From Candolleomyces eurysporus (lineage: Eukaryota; Basidiomycota; Agaricomycetes; Agaricales; Psathyrellaceae), in contig JANBPK010001300.1 in NCBI GenBank assembly GCA_027579435.1, forward strand, positions 1 to 31,019: 31,019 bases of DNA, read 5' to 3'. A model generated the notes under the pieces. That model did not search any database and was not told the origin of the DNA. It saw only the letters and a list, made by a program, of their open reading frames with translations. Below are positions 1 to 10,240 of this stretch, piece after piece (the first letter of the stretch is position 1; every line of letters starts with the position of its first letter). The position numbers and the translations under genes were made by a program.

Positions 1-780
1 ATGGAAGTCACAAGACTGGTGTCAGGAATCTAGTGAGACTCGTGTATAGACCAGAACGAGACTGGGATTCTACGGTACAGACGGTAGGGTATAAATACAA
101 AAGGTAGGGAGGCGGACTATGGTGGATGACTATGAAGGGTAAGAGTGAGGCTAACAGAAGGAGGCGAACGGGGAAGGATAGGGATGACGAGAGGTGATAT
201 CGTAACAACTGGTAAGTACGGAGTGGTGGAAGGACAAGCGTGTGGCCGAGGCAACGAGTTGGGCGATGGGAATGACGATTGGCCGGGAGGGCGTGAGGAG
301 GGAATGAATCATGTCGCAGGTATTGAGCGACGCAGCATGATGAATAACGAGAATGTGTGGCGAAAAGGAGACAACGCACCGTAAGCATCCCGTCTAACGC
401 CTCCTTCGATTCCAATTGTAGAGGACTGGGACCCTCCAGTCACCAACTCTATTCGCTAGGGTCGAGCGTAGGCTGTTTGCAGGGTCGCGAGCTGTCGGGG
501 AGAGCCTGTAAACGGCAATTTCAAATGCGCAGGAATTCTCAAAGTGCGAGTTTTAAGCCTGAATAGACCCATGACACAGAAACCGGGTTTGACTCACGAT
601 CTCATGAGCCCCTTGTCGCCAACGCTTCCATCCTCCAAAGGATTGGCTGTAATGCTGCTGGACGGTCATGTTCTCATAGAGGGGAGAGGAGAGAGTGCCA
701 ATTGATGGTCACCCCACCGCCTTCTCCATTTGGATGAGTCGGCATTCGGCCGACGACCTCATTCTCGCGTTCCGCCACCT
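1..780 (-). repeat. Decayed copy 1 of the minus-strand gene-like repeat family (partial)
   Basis: The block reads right to left. A leader module lies at about 670-780 (CTTCTCCATTTGGATGAGTC and following bases). Next comes a short module at about 600-660, then the module at 385-545 whose minus-strand translation contains a KEALDGM-TVR-LLFATHS pattern. The same three modules occur in the same order near 6560-5930, 4665-3770 and 23120-22550. The copy runs off the left edge. No continuous reading frame survives, and I do not recognise the encoded family. Confidence 0.6.
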
Positions 781-1339
781 TTCCACAGACGCTTTGAGGA
801 TCACTTCCCAGACGACGCAACTTGAAATCGGCATCATCCATTCCCCTTTAAGTGCGTTGAACACTACGCCCTCCCTCCATGAAGCCCTGTTCTCATAACG
901 TGGCGATCACCGATCACCCCCTTGAGTCCGGCCCGGGTATGTGCAAGTTATGGGCTGTTCCCTATCGCTCTTTACCATCCTTTCATGGTTTCTTTTACTT
1001 TCGTGGACGGTTCTCGAATATTTACAGAGCGTTTTGATTGCATGGCATGGTCCGATCGGACCTCCACTTTGTTTGTACACCAATCGCATATACACTTGAC
1101 GGACCACCTTATATACGCAGAGTACGAGTTTACTGGGACATATTNCCTTTCCCCCTTCACCCCCTTGANTCGAGAAGTCGTTTCCCACTCGCGTTAGTTT
1201 CAATATAATTCGCCACACGTTGTGTTCGTCGTCATCGCTCTCGCTCAAAGGAGACATACCTTCGAGTACACTCGTTTCAACGTCCGCCTTACGCCATTCT
1301 TGCTGCTAACAGTGACGAGCCATCTTTGTATTGAGCCAC
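781..1339. other. Stretch without recognisable gene
   Basis: I see no supported gene here. Open frames on both strands overlap and resemble no family I know. Two ambiguous bases lie at 1145 and 1169. A TATA-like string (TTATATACG) is present near 1110, with no gene model to attach it to. Confidence 0.4.
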
Positions 1340-1612
1340 ATCATCCCTCACTACCCCCTCTACTCACCACTGAACTCATTCTCGTACATCCGTATTGTCT
1401 TTCCTCGCGAGCAATAACCAGCTGGCCCCGAACTCGACGGTCCTGGGGATATAGACGAGGCAGACGATGTCTTGATAGTTTCTCCCATCCTCTCTTCTTG
1501 GATCTGCCCCGTTTCTTGAGATGTTCGTGTGGCAGGAGCCAAGAAAATATTATGAAGTGGTGAATCGACGGGCGTATGGCTGAGGCGATCGGTTGGACGA
1601 TGGCAGTCTGAT
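1340..1612 (-). repeat. Fragment of repeat-family module C
   Basis: The minus-strand translation carries pieces such as QEERMGE-IKTSSASSI and GPAGYCS. These match the long module C of the other copies at about 3340-3660, 11740-12060 and 22120-22460. The fragment directly abuts the CHAT-flank-like segment at 1613-1855. It is the only module of the family seen here. Confidence 0.5.
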
Positions 1613-1855
1613 CTATACATCGTTCACCGCGTTGTTTACATTCATGCTCCATTCTTACTTCGTTCAGCCTAGTTAAACTGTTGCGTTCACTGTTCAGTGG
1701 TTTCATTCATACGCGTATCCATTCACATCCGCCTGTGTCCTGGTTTTCTCTCTATATCCGTTTAATAATTCTCGCCGGTTATATTCACCACGTACTACCT
1801 TACGCCTTGTCCTGTACCTGTTTACACAATATGAATATCGTAGCAAAGCTCAAGT
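1613..1855 (+). repeat. Segment similar to the 3' flank of the TPR-CHAT gene
   Basis: This stretch aligns collinearly with 16413-16665, which starts at the stop codon of the TPR-CHAT gene. Shared strings include CATCGTTCACCGC, CATCCGCCTGT and TTTTCTCTCTATATC. The part nearest the CHAT stop is also similar to 18466-18560 behind the second CHAT copy. No CHAT coding sequence lies to its left. It is either a relic of another CHAT copy or a dispersed repeat that forms the 3' untranslated region. Confidence 0.65.
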
Positions 1856-2219
1856 TCCACATTGCCTATCGAATAGGGCAACCTCAAATTTGTGTCAGCA
1901 ACTACTCATTCCCCTCCATCCGTCCGTCCGTCTGTCCGTCCGATCACCACGTCCAAGTTCATCCCCCTCCGGTATCCCACCAAGTACTTCCCTGATAGTA
2001 GGTGAAACAGGTATATCTCCTCCGGCACGGCTTATTCTTGTTGAGCTAAACCTGGACATGTTGATTCCTGGTAGGTTGATCTGCACTGAGTACCAGGTGA
2101 GCCTTGTCTGTCGAATCTTGGAAATGAATGTCGTTCCCTTCTTGTGAAGCAAGGTGCGACGAAATCGATTCAATGACAACTCTGTGGAGCAGGGTTTGAG
2201 CATATTCTGCACTCGGCTT
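1856..2219. other. Stretch without recognisable gene; CCGT microsatellite
   Basis: No gene is seen. A short (CCGT)n-type microsatellite lies at about 1916-1942. The rest matches nothing else I could find in the window. Confidence 0.4.
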
Positions 2220-2440
2220 TCATGCTGGGGCCTAACCGAGGGTGAGCGACCAGCCTGCCAACGAAATTCATCATCAACAAAACCGGACGATGAGTTGATT
2301 GAAACTACTCACGAATCGAATCTTTCCGACACCAACTGCGAACATCCGAAACAAACTAACACAGTGCTGGAGGAGCCAGCGTTAGCAGGAGCCATAAGTC
2401 TCGCATGGTACGCAGGTCGTGGCCGCTGAAACTCAGGGAC
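2220..2440 (-). pseudogene. Antisense fragment of DUF1996 exon 1
   Basis: Read on the minus strand, the segment aligns with exon 1 of the intact DUF1996 gene at 7585-7688. The shared core is TTTCGGATGTTCGCAGTTGG against TTTGGATGTTCGCAATTGG, and the splice donor after the TTCGA codons is also shared. The minus ATG at 2404-2406 sits where the intact gene reads GTG. Only the leader and first exon are recognisable, and no other DUF1996 exon follows. Confidence 0.7.
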
Positions 2441-2489
2441 ATAGACGAGGACTCGCGAAGCTCGAGCGAAAAAGCATAGAGAGGATCAA

Positions 2490-4230
2490 CAAGGCGCAGA
2501 AATATGCCAGCTTCGACATCTCTCCAGTCTTTTGTCTGTTTTTGAATTCGCTGAGCGTTATGTCAGCGAAAAGCTGACATATTCGCAGACAGATACGAGG
2601 GAATCTTGAGACGTGAGGAGAGAGGAGAAAAGGATTCATATAGGAAGGCAAAAAGGAGAACGAAACAAAAAGGATCGAAAAGCTAATGACATGAGCGAAA
2701 CAAGCCTTCACCTTCCTCTCAACGCCCTCGCCCAATGCCAGCGAGTGGTATACGTCTTGAGCCTAATTCGGGCTCGCGGTATTTTTTGAGGAGGAAGATG
2801 ACGGAGGGATTTGGGTTATGTTGAACTAAGAGATGCCCATCGATGTTTGGGTGTGCAGGTGTGGATTGATGGTGCAAAAAAAACAAATGTCAATAATCCG
2901 TGAGGCCGATAAGGGCAACGGCGACGGCGATGGCTGCGATGAAAGTCGTCAAATCGATACTCCGAGGAACACGGATGCTTGTTTGAATACTGGAGGAAGA
3001 GCGAGTAGCAAAGGAAGGAATGAGAGCAAAGGTAGAATGTCAGAGATAGGCAAAGAGGACGTACCATTGACACGCCGCGAGCTGAATGTCCACATTCCCT
3101 CATCCCGTGTAGTTGGGTACAAGCGCTAGTGTTGCGATACCGTGAACTGTGAAGAGGAGAAGCGACATCAATCGAAGTTTGAGAAAAAACAATATCTAGC
3201 AGGATGAAGGGAGAACGGACAGCAGCGAACTCAAGGGCTTGCTCCACCAATGGGAGTAGCTGGGAAGAGAGGCTCCCTAATTAATGTGCAACTTTGGAAT
3301 GGAAAAGGTGCAATAAAAAGGGGTACCATCTGGACCCAACCTTGGACCGCTCCCCAAGCCACCCGCCACCGCCCGGGCTCCCTCGTAAGCGCTGCCATCG
3401 CAAGGGCCGCCTCTTGCAGCTTGACATACGTATTCTTCGTCCGAGTGAGTGGTAGTACAAGGATTTTGACCACCCAACCAGCTGCTGCCGTCCCAAGCTC
3501 GACGCTCCTGGGGTATAGGCGAGGCGTCTTGATGACTTCCTCCATCCTCCCCTCTTAGTTTTGCCCTAGTCTGTGCGACGTCCGTCTAGTAGGAGCTACG
3601 AGACAAGTACGGAGCCGTGGATGGATGAGCGTTTGGCTCAGCTGATCAGTTGAACGATGTGAGCGACGATTTGTTGGGAGGGAGGGGAGAATCGTGTAGA
3701 GGGTCTCGAGCTGTGGGGAATTATCAATAACCAGAATGAGTGGCGCAAGGGAGATGACGCGCTATAAACATCGCACCTGACGCCTCCTTCTTCGTTTCCA
3801 GTCGCAGCGAACTGGAAATCTGGCCATGCTCGCTAAAATTAGGCCCCACAACGTCGGCGATGGACAATACGAACGCTCTCAGAGCCCGAGCGTAGGTTTC
3901 TTGCTGAGCCCTCGAGCCATCGAGAGAGAGCCTGGATAAGTACAATGGATTAGGTGTATCAACGAGGGGGAGGAGGATTGACTGACCGTAGGATAAGGCA
4001 CGATACGGGCATCTTTAATATGGAGTCCTTAGGAAGCGTCAATACCAGACTCTCCAATGAGATCTACAAGCCTTGGTGTGTATGAGTGAGCTGGTTGGAA
4101 CTAGCAATCCCCACTCACGTTCTCCCGAGCCCTTCGTCCCTAAATACTCCCTCCATCCTTCGATAACAAGTTGGCTATAACGGTGATCCTGACTCTCTTT
4201 AGGTCACACGCACCGATCATAGTCGTTTGG
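2490..4230 (-). repeat. Decayed copy 2 of the gene-like repeat family (most complete)
   Basis: The modules in minus order are: short exon (4200-4080), exon (4060-3960), module B (3950-3770), module C (3660-3340), module D (near 3250), module E (3170-3070), module F (2950-2800), module G (2780-2710) and tail (2700-2490). Module E reads in pieces as GIATLALVPNY and ends before GTACGT. Module F contains a hydrophobic run (TTFIAAIAVAVALIGLT). Donor and acceptor sites recur at the same places in other copies, so an intron-containing gene was probably duplicated. Stops and frameshifts occur throughout. The hydrophobic runs suggest a membrane protein, but I cannot assign a family. Confidence 0.65.
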
Positions 4231-4252
4231 ACGGATATTTGAGTGAGAGGAG

Positions 4253-4665
4253 ATGGAGGTTCAGAGCAACCGAAAAACCGCCAGGGTTTGATGCCGTCCC
4301 ACCCTCTCCATTTCGATGGGTCGAGTTGGCATTCGAGGAGACGGAAGGCGGTGAATATGGTAGAGAACGGTAGAGACAACCTTACCTGGGAGATCTCACG
4401 AGTCCGGCGAGACGGCCGGCGCCAAGAAGAGGGTAGATGGTGATAGGGTAGACGTCAACTGACATCCACCAAAGCACAGATACTCGACGTGGCTGTCGTT
4501 GAACTGCTTCGTGGGTCGCCGTGGCGTGCATTGTAGTCAAGCACGTCGGGTAATCGGAATCAGGATGCTGCCCCTAGCCGGACAGGCAAACAAACAGACA
4601 AATAAATACCCATAGTTCGTGTTCGAGGATTCCGTCAACGACAATTCACAAAGGCAGATAGGGCG
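4253..4665 (-). repeat. Leader module L/M, long copy
   Basis: This segment is almost collinear with 20335-20755 and includes an exact 57-base match (4492-4548 with 20577-20633). Shorter versions lie at 670-780, 6450-6560 and 23030-23120. In copies at 1-780, 2490-4665, 4740-6560 and 21140-23120 it sits just upstream, on the minus strand, of the repeat-family body, so I treat it as the family's 5' end. It shows no convincing coding frame. Confidence 0.75.
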
Positions 4666-4849
4666 TATTTCGATGAGAGCCTACATAAATCCATTCCCCC
4701 CCCTTTGCTATGTTCGATCAACAAAATCACATGCAATTACTTCGCGGAAATACGGGTGGATAACCTTGAAAATATGGGGCACATGAGTAGAACTCTTTAT
4801 CCATACTAACAACGAACCCCAGACTGCCATCTTTTAACTGCAACCCAGG

Positions 4850-5080
4850 GCCCTCCAGCCATCTGTTGAAGGTGTGGAGAAACCTTGCCGAGCGTGGCCA
4901 CCAACCTGCCAACACAATTCATCATCAATAAAACCGAAGGGGAGTGGAGGGATTGAACATTCACAAACTGAATTGTTCAGAAAACGAACGAACGAAGACG
5001 CTCTGGCCGCTAGAGAAAGAAACAGTAGCAGAGGACGCAGATCTAGCATTGCACGCAGGTCATGGTCGCTGAGATTCAGG
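4850..5080 (-). pseudogene. Second antisense fragment of DUF1996 exon 1
   Basis: The minus-strand reading resembles 2220-2440 through the CAGCG-CCATGACCTGCGT stretch and a signal-peptide-like hydrophobic start (MLDLRPLLLFLSLAARASS). The minus ATG at 5047-5049 again matches the position that reads GTG in the intact gene. It lies downstream of repeat copy 3, as 2220-2440 lies downstream of copy 2, so DUF1996 exon 1 seems to have travelled with the repeat unit. Confidence 0.6.
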
Positions 5081-5129
5081 AAGTCGTGAAACTAGAGCGG
5101 GAGATCGGAGGATCAACGAGACGTGGGTA

Positions 5130-6560
5130 CGCCAGCTGCTGTATCTCTCCAGGTGGGATGGGACGCTGGAAATCCGTCAGATCAATTGGCGTCCGAAATT
5201 CGACAACCAAAGGGGGGTTTGAGAGATTACAGGGTAGAGATCTTTTAGCTGTCCATGAACTCAATGAGACATTTCTGCTCGAAAGAGGGAGGCGAAAATA
5301 TTACGTTGGCGAAAAGGTGACGCGTTGAACGACGGGAACGAGGAAATACTGAAGATGTGGGGAGAGAGAAGGGGAGGAGGGATACAGCGAAACGAGAGCA
5401 AAAAAGGGATAAAAGAGCACTCACATAAAAAGACAAGCTTTACCTTCCTCTCGGCATCCCCAAGCCGCTTTGCTCTAGTAACGGCGTGATACGTACACGC
5501 CTTCAGCCTAATTCGAGAGCTCGCGGGCCAAGGACTGAGAAGAGGACGTGATATCGACATACGGTGATTTGAAAGTCCACCTCCCCTGATTAGTTTGGTA
5601 TGAGCGAGAGCTATAAGCACAGAGAATAGATCAGTGCTCAAATCCAGAAACCAGCAAAAGAGAAAGAAAAGCAGAAAAAAAAACATTGAGCAATCCCAGG
5701 TAGACCTACCATCGACGCGAAGCCTTCTGGAACGACTTCTCCCAAGGCCGTTCTCCAGTGAGAAAAGAGAGGTGAACCATCCCTACCCACACACCCTCCC
5801 AGCCCAACCGCGACGCCCATATTCTCCTTCGCCAGTGTGATGATTGGTTGGGAGAGCGAGGACTCGGAGGAGGGTGAGAGTCGTGTCGATAGTATCGGGC
5901 TGTGGTGGGATATGAGTACGAAATTGAGTGGTGAAAGGGAGATAATGCACCGTAAGCACCATCTAATGCCTCCCTCGTCTCCAGTCAGAGGAACTGGGAT
6001 CTCCGACATCAAACCCCGCGATAGAGCTGTCGAGCCATCGGGGGAGAGCTTGGATAGGGCAAAGTCAAATACACAAGGACTGTTGAGCTTCAGGACGGCG
6101 GACAGAGCGAGTTCTGAGCCTGTATAAGTCTATTTATGAGGTGTGCCAATGAGGACGATGGAGGAGAAGACGACCGACTGACCATAGAGATAAGGACACG
6201 ACGGTGAGAGCAGCTTCAATTCCGATTTCTTCTGGGACATCATTCACTGAGTCTCTGACGGAAGCTATGGTCTTGGTGTGAATGGAAAAGCCAGTCGAAA
6301 TCCAGCATTCCACTGACGTTCTCGTGAATGCTTCGTCCCTAACCACTTTGTCCTTTGCTAACGGGTTGCCTATGACGCCGTTCTTTACGATCCTGGGGTC
6401 TATCGTGTTAGCAGTCGCTGCTTAGACGATCAATTTCTCATCGAAGGAGGGGAAAGATGGAAGAACAAGAGCAACAGCTGATGGCGACCTCCCTATTTGG
6501 TTCCTGCCTTCTCCATTTGGACGAGTCGGCATTCGGCCGAGGACCCTCGTTGCCCTTTTC
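5130..6560 (-). repeat. Decayed copy 3 of the gene-like repeat family
   Basis: The modules in minus order are: leader (6560-6450), short exons (6430-6180), B (6120-5930), D (5800-5690), E (5640-5560), G (5520-5450), tail (5440-5290) and module I (5280-5130). Module C is absent. Module D reads GEVVPEGFASM and is followed by GTCTACCTGGG, as at 10850-10895. The 5640-5800 portion is close to 10790-10930. No frame is intact. Confidence 0.65.
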
Positions 6561-7490
6561 TTTCCAGTTCAAAGACGCCTATGACGATAACCCGTGGTGC
6601 AAGGTGTTGAGCGGCCCCTCGTCGAGTGGGCTAGCGTTGACATCGCCCGTTCGGTTCCGACTACCTTGTTACTTGCAAAAGGACGGGCTTCAAAAACATC
6701 TGACGGCGTTCTTTGCTCTATGTCGTGGCCGAAGCCTATCTTTCGCGATCGAGTCCCTTCAAACTTCATCCCCCCCCTCTCCCCATCTTGGTTCTCAAAT
6801 CGTCAAGTGGGCGTTAGTTTCCTCATTTCGCGTCTCCGAGGTTCGTTCGATATGGAACATCAAATGAAATGCGTCGGATGGCAGAGATCAGAGGTTATGG
6901 GCGCAGTTGGAGGACAGGAAGGCGAAGAAGCGCTCTTGAGGTCGGACCTAGGTGTGCTTTATTTATTTTCTTTCACATGTATACGACATATACCTCCGAA
7001 TTCCCTGAATAGACATATCCTTGCCCTCTCCCCGCATGCTGTGTCGATTCTCTTCAACAGCACTCCTGCATCGTTGGCGTTCCTGGCCGGGCCTTTTCAC
7101 CACCTTTTTCGTTCTTTTGCTCATGCCTTGAGCAAAGAGGTTGAAAAGCTGCATTTCGACCCCTTTCGAAGATCCAGTTGATCGTCCTATCGCCCAAGTT
7201 CGGTATATTTGGATTCACCCCACATTCTGGCTATCAGGAACACGATTCCAATGGATTCTCCTGGCTCCACAGCCCACTCTGCCTCCCTTCGCTTCGCGCT
7301 CCCCGCTCCGTTCTGCGGTGATTCAGATATGCTTCAACGCCCCGGCCCCGCCTGAATCTTCGCGGCTCTGTAGATTCGCGGACGGACAAGGTCCCTCTTT
7401 ATTCATGTCTCGTGAACCCCCTTGGGTTTGTGAAGCAATTCAATCCGGTGTCTTCGAATTCCACATCCTACATGAGAGATATCAAAGCTA
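6561..7490. other. Upstream region of the DUF1996 gene
   Basis: No gene is recognised. Overlapping open frames in two plus-strand phases lack any known domain and have no matching second copy in the window. The stretch lies between the leader repeat ending near 6560 and the DUF1996 TATA-like box, so it may hold the distal promoter. Confidence 0.35.
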
Positions 7491-7493
7491 GCC

Positions 7494-7501
7494 TATTTAT
7501 A
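7494..7501 (+). promoter_or_regulatory. TATA-like box of the DUF1996 gene
   Basis: TATTTATA lies 91 bases upstream of the proposed translation start at 7585, followed by a pyrimidine-rich CACTC-rich stretch typical of fungal transcription starts. Confidence 0.45.
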
Positions 7502-7584
7502 CGCCTTGTTTACACTCACCACTCCTTCTTTCGAGTTTCGCNACTCCTCGTCTAGTTTTCCGACTTCCAGCGACCAATCTCTGC

Positions 7585-9664
7585 GTGCGAACCCTACACT
7601 TCCTCCTACCATTGGTTGTCTTAGCGCCCAGCGCATATGCGTTNNTTCGCTTTGGATGTTCGCAATTGGTGACCGAACGNTTCGACCCGTAAGTCACTCC
7701 CTATCGATTCTCGTGGGCCCATTCCCTGNNGTTCNGTNTTGNTGACGGATTTCATTGACAGGCTCGTCACACCCGGCAAGGTTTCTCCGCATCTTCATCA
7801 AATCGTTGGAGGGGTACGGTCTANCNNAATTCCTGCTTCACTGTNAATGGTTACGCTAATATTGANNATTGNTTAAACGGATGTCTTTTGGGATNATAGA
7901 ATGCGTGAGTCCACTCCAACCCGACCGAGGCTCATGCTGACGCTCTGATCTTCCTTTCAAGCTTCGACCTTGCCATGGATCCTGCTGTCGACTATGCGAA
8001 TGTATCAACTTGCACCACTTGCCGATTCGTTGAAGATAAATCAAATTACTGGACCGCAGTCATGTACTTCAAGCATCCGAATGGATCGTTCATTCGGGTA
8101 TGTTTCTTTCGTTCTACTTCACCCCGCCTCATTTATCTCGTTTCGTCCATTCCGTACAATCGAGTCATATTGAACGAGCCATCGCTCTAGGTCCCTCAAA
8201 TGTCGAATCATAACACCGGACCGGGCCTTCAATCCGGTGGAATGACGATNTACTACTTCCAACCTAACGCACCTACGAAAAATAGGACAATCGTTCCGTT
8301 TGCTAAGGTGTGTTGCGTTCATTCTTCTCTGTCCACTCGTCTCTCCAATCACGTTTTGAACCTACAACGTGCTCATTAACACCTCGCTTTCCAGGGTTTC
8401 CGCATGATCCTAGGTGACCCAATGCGTCGAAGAGACAATATCGACCCAAGAAAGACTGCTTCCAAGGCTGTTACGTTCAGGTGCTTCCACGGAGACGACC
8501 CTGGACCGTTTGGGTCGCCTGGAAATGGGCCGGAGGACAGTGTTGGGTTCCCGATGAAGCAATGTTCCGGAGGTATTCGGTCCAATTTCTTCTTCCCTCA
8601 GTGCGTATTTAGTCAACCTGGTTCGATGTTGACGACGAGCTGACTGACTGTGTTGCTATCTGCAGATGCTGGGACGGAGTCACCCTTGACCCGCCTGACC
8701 ATGCTGTATGTCTCTCCCTCCCTTCCCTCCATCCGAACCCGCACTTACCTTATGATCCATACTCGCTCTCGACCGATATGATTCCAGAGCCATGTTGCGC
8801 AACCGGAAGGCACTCCCGGCGCTGACGGACTCCAATTCTTTGGCACCGACTGTCCGGCTTCGCATCCTGTCCGACTTCCCCTGTTGTTCATGGAGATCGT
8901 TTGGGATACGAGGCCTTTCAATACGCCTGAGCTGTGGCCCAAGGATGGAAGCCAGCCGTTCGTGTTTAGTATGGGTGATCCGTGAGTCATCTCGTCTGCT
9001 CTGTCTCTGGGTTTCTGCCTATCACCACCTTTCTCCCCTGCCTGCTTCCCGTTCTTCTTGTTTCATTCTCCCGCCCTCATCCATCGAAATTGACACGCTT
9101 TCCCAAAATAGGACTGGATTCGGCCAACACGCCGACTACGTCTTCGGATGGGAAGGCGACTCTCTCAAGCGCGCGATGGACGTATGCACGGGCGCGACCG
9201 GGATTCCAGACGACTGCCCCNGCCCTCACCCAACAGAGCACACAGGAGATGAACGCGTGTCGACAAGCTGTGAAGGTGGAAGAGGAGGTTGAAGGCATAT
9301 GTGCGTATTTTCTCTTGTATACTCTACATCATGTTTTCGAATCTCTGATTATCCCTCTTGCGAACCGACTCGAACCGATACTATGTATACAGACCTCGAC
9401 AAACTCCCTGGGTGCAACCCACTTCAAGCAGGACCTGCACCCGCCACCATGGTCCCGGAAGCGAATTGCAACGCAGTCACAACGACGATTCAAGATGCTC
9501 CTCTGCCAACTGCTGATCCAGAGATTATCATCCCACCTTGGAGCGTGTGTTGGGATGGACCTGGGACGCATACTTTGGCGCCTAACTGTCATCCGGCTAC
9601 TACAACGACAGCTACGGGGCCTGCGAAGACGGTCCCACCTGCTGTCATCACTCCAATTGCGTGA
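7585..9664 (+). CDS. Secreted DUF1996-family protein (ten exons)
   Basis: My model joins 7585-7688, 7762-7813, 7900-7904, 7962-8097, 8191-8307, 8395-8600, 8666-8705, 8788-8981, 9112-9300 and 9393-9664, giving about 437 residues. Every junction is GT..AG and in phase. Seen: a hydrophobic N-terminus (HFLLPLVVLAPSAYA) resembling a signal peptide, then PHLHQIVGGNAF, STCTTCRFVEDKSNYWTA, FFFPQCWDG, DPPDHASHVAQP, CPASHPVRLPLLFMEI and TGFGQHADYVFGW, the conserved run of DUF1996. The tail is Thr/Pro-rich. The family is fungal, usually secreted and of unknown function. Oddities: the start position reads GTG, not ATG; exon 3 is only five bases (AATGC); the N at 9221 breaks the frame unless it is a spurious base. 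The family call is firm, but expression as drawn is not. Confidence 0.88.
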
Positions 9665-10240
9665 ATAGGACGAATGCATATGGATGGGTGGAGGTGGAGG
9701 ACCTTGATCTGAATGGATGCGTTTTAGCTACGGATGCGAGGCGTTAGTCCTGGTGACATAGGAAGATGCTTGTGTATTCAGTTTCTCTCTGCTATAGTAA
9801 GATGTTTGATACGAGCGTGTTCATACCTTTATTCCGCATGAATATGACGGCTGCTCACTAAACATAAGAAAGGAGCGTCTATGTCTTTATTATTGTCCGC
9901 CTCCGTGGGGACAAAGCAAAGAGGCCGTTGCCTTATCTCAAGTCGATGTTATCCCATGTCTCTAGGCAACTGGTTCTAATCATGCCCGAGTAATAGATGA
10001 ATCGAATGAATAACGAAAAAAAAACAGATACCATATTGAATGGGTAGCGCTTGGGAATCCATACGACTCTGTACAGCGGTCGTCTAGAGAGGAGAGATGG
10101 ATGAATGGATGAACAAGCAACAGTTGAGTGTCGCTGTGGCTCGATCACCGACTCCCCTATTTGGACGCCATGTGGTTCGGCCGACCCGTGCCCGAGACTG
10201 ACTTCCGAGGTGAGGTTTGGGGAATTGTGTAGATCTGTCT
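9665..10240 (+). other. 3' flank of the DUF1996 gene
   Basis: No gene is seen. The stretch (TTCAGTTTCTCTCTGC, GCTCACTAAACATAAG) has weak collinear likeness to 18960-19130 and 23340-23600. This suggests that DUF1996 3' flanks, like its exons, were copied around the window. A short A-run lies at 10016-10024. Confidence 0.35.

Noticed and set aside
1916..1942. CCGTCCGT-type tandem repeat considered as an array element
   Set aside because: A 4-bp microsatellite without spacers; not CRISPR-like.
3231..3558. Open frames of about 100 residues on both strands
   Set aside because: They lie in module C of a decayed repeat copy and do not continue across module borders.
2490..4230. Repeat family considered as an ABC-transporter N-terminal region because of its hydrophobic runs
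   Set aside because: No ABC signature or nucleotide-binding motif is seen in any copy. The likeness is too vague to name.
6594..7181. 195-residue plus-strand open frame upstream of DUF1996
   Set aside because: No family resemblance. It overlaps other long frames in the same stretch, so it looks like chance open sequence.
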